From an uncultured Lachnospiraceae bacterium (GTDB lineage Bacteria > Bacillota > Clostridia > Lachnospirales > Lachnospiraceae): a stretch of DNA of 64,000 nt. This document shows positions 63,476 to 64,000 of the stretch, piece after piece. The stretch is taken from NCBI GenBank assembly GCA_910589385.1, contig CAJUTU010000005.1, forward strand, positions 90,881-154,880, given 5' to 3'. The notes under the pieces are model-generated. The model was not told the DNA's origin and made no database searches. It worked only from the letters and a program-made list of their open reading frames with translations. Made by a program: the position numbers and the translations under genes. Every line of letters begins with the position of its first letter. Positions within the stretch are counted from its first letter, which is position 1.

Positions 63476-63606
63476 GACAATTATTATTTGGCCTGTTCCT
63501 TTTATCATTTGGGGCAGGTATCGGAATCTTTGCTTTATGTCTGGTACAGGCAGGGAGCAGGTTTGACAGGGAAATGGAACAATTTGAAAGGAGAAATGAA
63601 GAATGA
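63472..63606 (+). CDS. DUF3789-like small membrane protein with apparent CTG start
   Basis: The 44-residue frame reads (M)RQLLFGLFLLSFGAGIGIFALCLVQAG and then a charged tail ending FERRNEE. This is a single membrane segment protein of the type found in Tn916-like elements. The only initiator in a good place is CTG at 63472-63474, eight bases after AGGAGG and overlapping the relaxase stop (CTGA). Its own TGA overlaps the next ATG (ATGA), which supports a genuine coupled gene despite the rare start. Confidence 0.7.
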   Translation: MRQLLFGLFLLSFGAGIGIFALCLVQAGSRFDREMEQFERRNEE

Positions 63607-63824
63607 ATTTTGGACAGAATTTGTATAACTGGTTTTTAAGCAATGCACAATCTCTGGTGCTTATGGCAATCGTAGTTATCGGAGTGTATCTTGGGTTTAA
63701 GAGAGAATTTTCTAAACTTATCGGCTTCTTGGTAATTGCCTTGATTGCCGTTGGTCTGGTATTCAACGCTTCTGGCGTGAAAGATGTGTTATTGCAGCTT
63801 TTTAATAGGATTATCGGAGCGTAG
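63603..63824 (+). CDS. Small conjugative membrane protein (Tn916 Orf19-like)
   Basis: The 73-residue protein begins MNFGQNLYNWFLSNAQSLVLMAIVV and has two membrane segments (about 17-35 and 40-58). Sequence and position match Orf19 of Tn916. The start overlaps the previous stop and AGGAG lies seven bases upstream. Its role in the transfer channel is unproven. Confidence 0.88.
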   Translation: MNFGQNLYNWFLSNAQSLVLMAIVVIGVYLGFKREFSKLIGFLVIALIAVGLVFNASGVKDVLLQLFNRIIGA

Positions 63825-64000
63825 CAATTTATAAGGGTCTGTGTCTCACACAAACTTACTTTTCCCCTATGGGAGTTCGGGCATAGGGGGATGAAAAGGG
63901 GGGATGGAATGGTATCTTAATTTCTAGTATACGCTTGCCATATGTTATGATATTCTCTTAACAGAACATCAATAAAAAACATCAAAGGATAAATTTGGAC
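63825..64000. promoter_or_regulatory. End of window: hairpin-bearing leader inside the element
   Basis: CCCCTATG at 63864-63871 pairs with CATAGGGG at 63882-63889. No complete gene starts before the window ends. In Tn916 the next gene would be ardA, which cannot be confirmed here. Confidence 0.45.

Larger units (their letters stand above)
55228..64000 (+). mobile_element. Tn916-like integrative and conjugative element (left part)
   Basis: The order YdcP - YdcP - FtsK/TcpA-like ATPase - MobT-type relaxase - small membrane proteins matches Orf23-Orf22-Orf21-Orf20-Orf19 of the Tn916 family. An adhesin gene and a small membrane gene are extra cargo. No integrase, attachment site or ArdA is inside the window, and the element runs off the right edge. 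The left boundary is uncertain and lies somewhere between the CotJC-like fragment (55020) and the adhesin start. Confidence 0.85.

Overview
The window looks like a chromosomal segment of a Gram-positive gut Firmicute of the Lachnospiraceae type. Supporting signs are low G+C, AGGAGG ribosome sites with frequent TTG and GTG starts, LCP and class B sortase genes, a fragment resembling CotJC (a spore-coat manganese catalase), and a Tn916-type conjugative element. No species can be named from the sequence alone. Nearly all genes run on the + strand; the exceptions are one giant gene, a tRNA and the CotJC-like fragment.

Region 1 (1-16.8 kb) is an AT-rich surface-polysaccharide locus. It holds glycosyltransferases, a Wzx flippase, acyltransferases, a UDP-glucuronate 4-epimerase-like enzyme, UDP-glucose dehydrogenase, the CapE/CapF/CapG set for UDP-N-acetyl-L-fucosamine, a Wzz-like chain-length protein and a GT39/GT2 pair. 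Four genes carry G8-G9 homopolymers inside the coding sequence. Three of them are frameshifted exactly at the tract and the fourth is in frame. This pattern is what slipped-strand phase variation of capsule structure would look like, although homopolymer sequencing error must be excluded. Region 2 (17.1-20.2 kb) is a cell-wall module: LCP ligase, class B sortase, and a secreted protein ending in SPKTGEF with no membrane tail.

Region 3 (20.2-35.8 kb) holds a KAP P-loop NTPase, a 1,143-residue STAND-like NTPase with TPRs and a Uma2-family nuclease-fold protein. Convergent to these is a 2,483-residue membrane-anchored protein made of YD-like repeats. A decayed, frameshifted relative of that giant gene lies head to head with it, followed by tRNA-Pro(GGG). 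Region 4 (36-54.1 kb) is richer in G+C and is a nucleobase/nucleoside catabolic region. It has adenine deaminase, a LacI regulator, a sugar-type ABC importer without an ATPase, two tandem ADP-ribosylglycohydrolase paralogues, a PfkB-like protein with GGGN in place of GAGD, a nucleoside phosphorylase, a SIS protein, YjbQ, a nucleoside hydrolase, a two-domain nucleoside deoxyribosyltransferase-like protein and DeoD. TTTATC half-sites near the LacI and transporter promoters suggest one regulon that imports and dismantles an N-glycoside whose identity is unknown.

Region 5 (54.3-64 kb) begins with two gene remnants, a monooxygenase with an internal deletion and the CotJC-like C-terminus. It then enters a Tn916-like conjugative element: a thioester/VaFE adhesin as cargo, two YdcP (DUF961) proteins, a small membrane cargo protein, an FtsK/TcpA-type coupling ATPase, a probable oriT region, the MobT-type relaxase, and two small membrane proteins. 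The element continues past the right edge.
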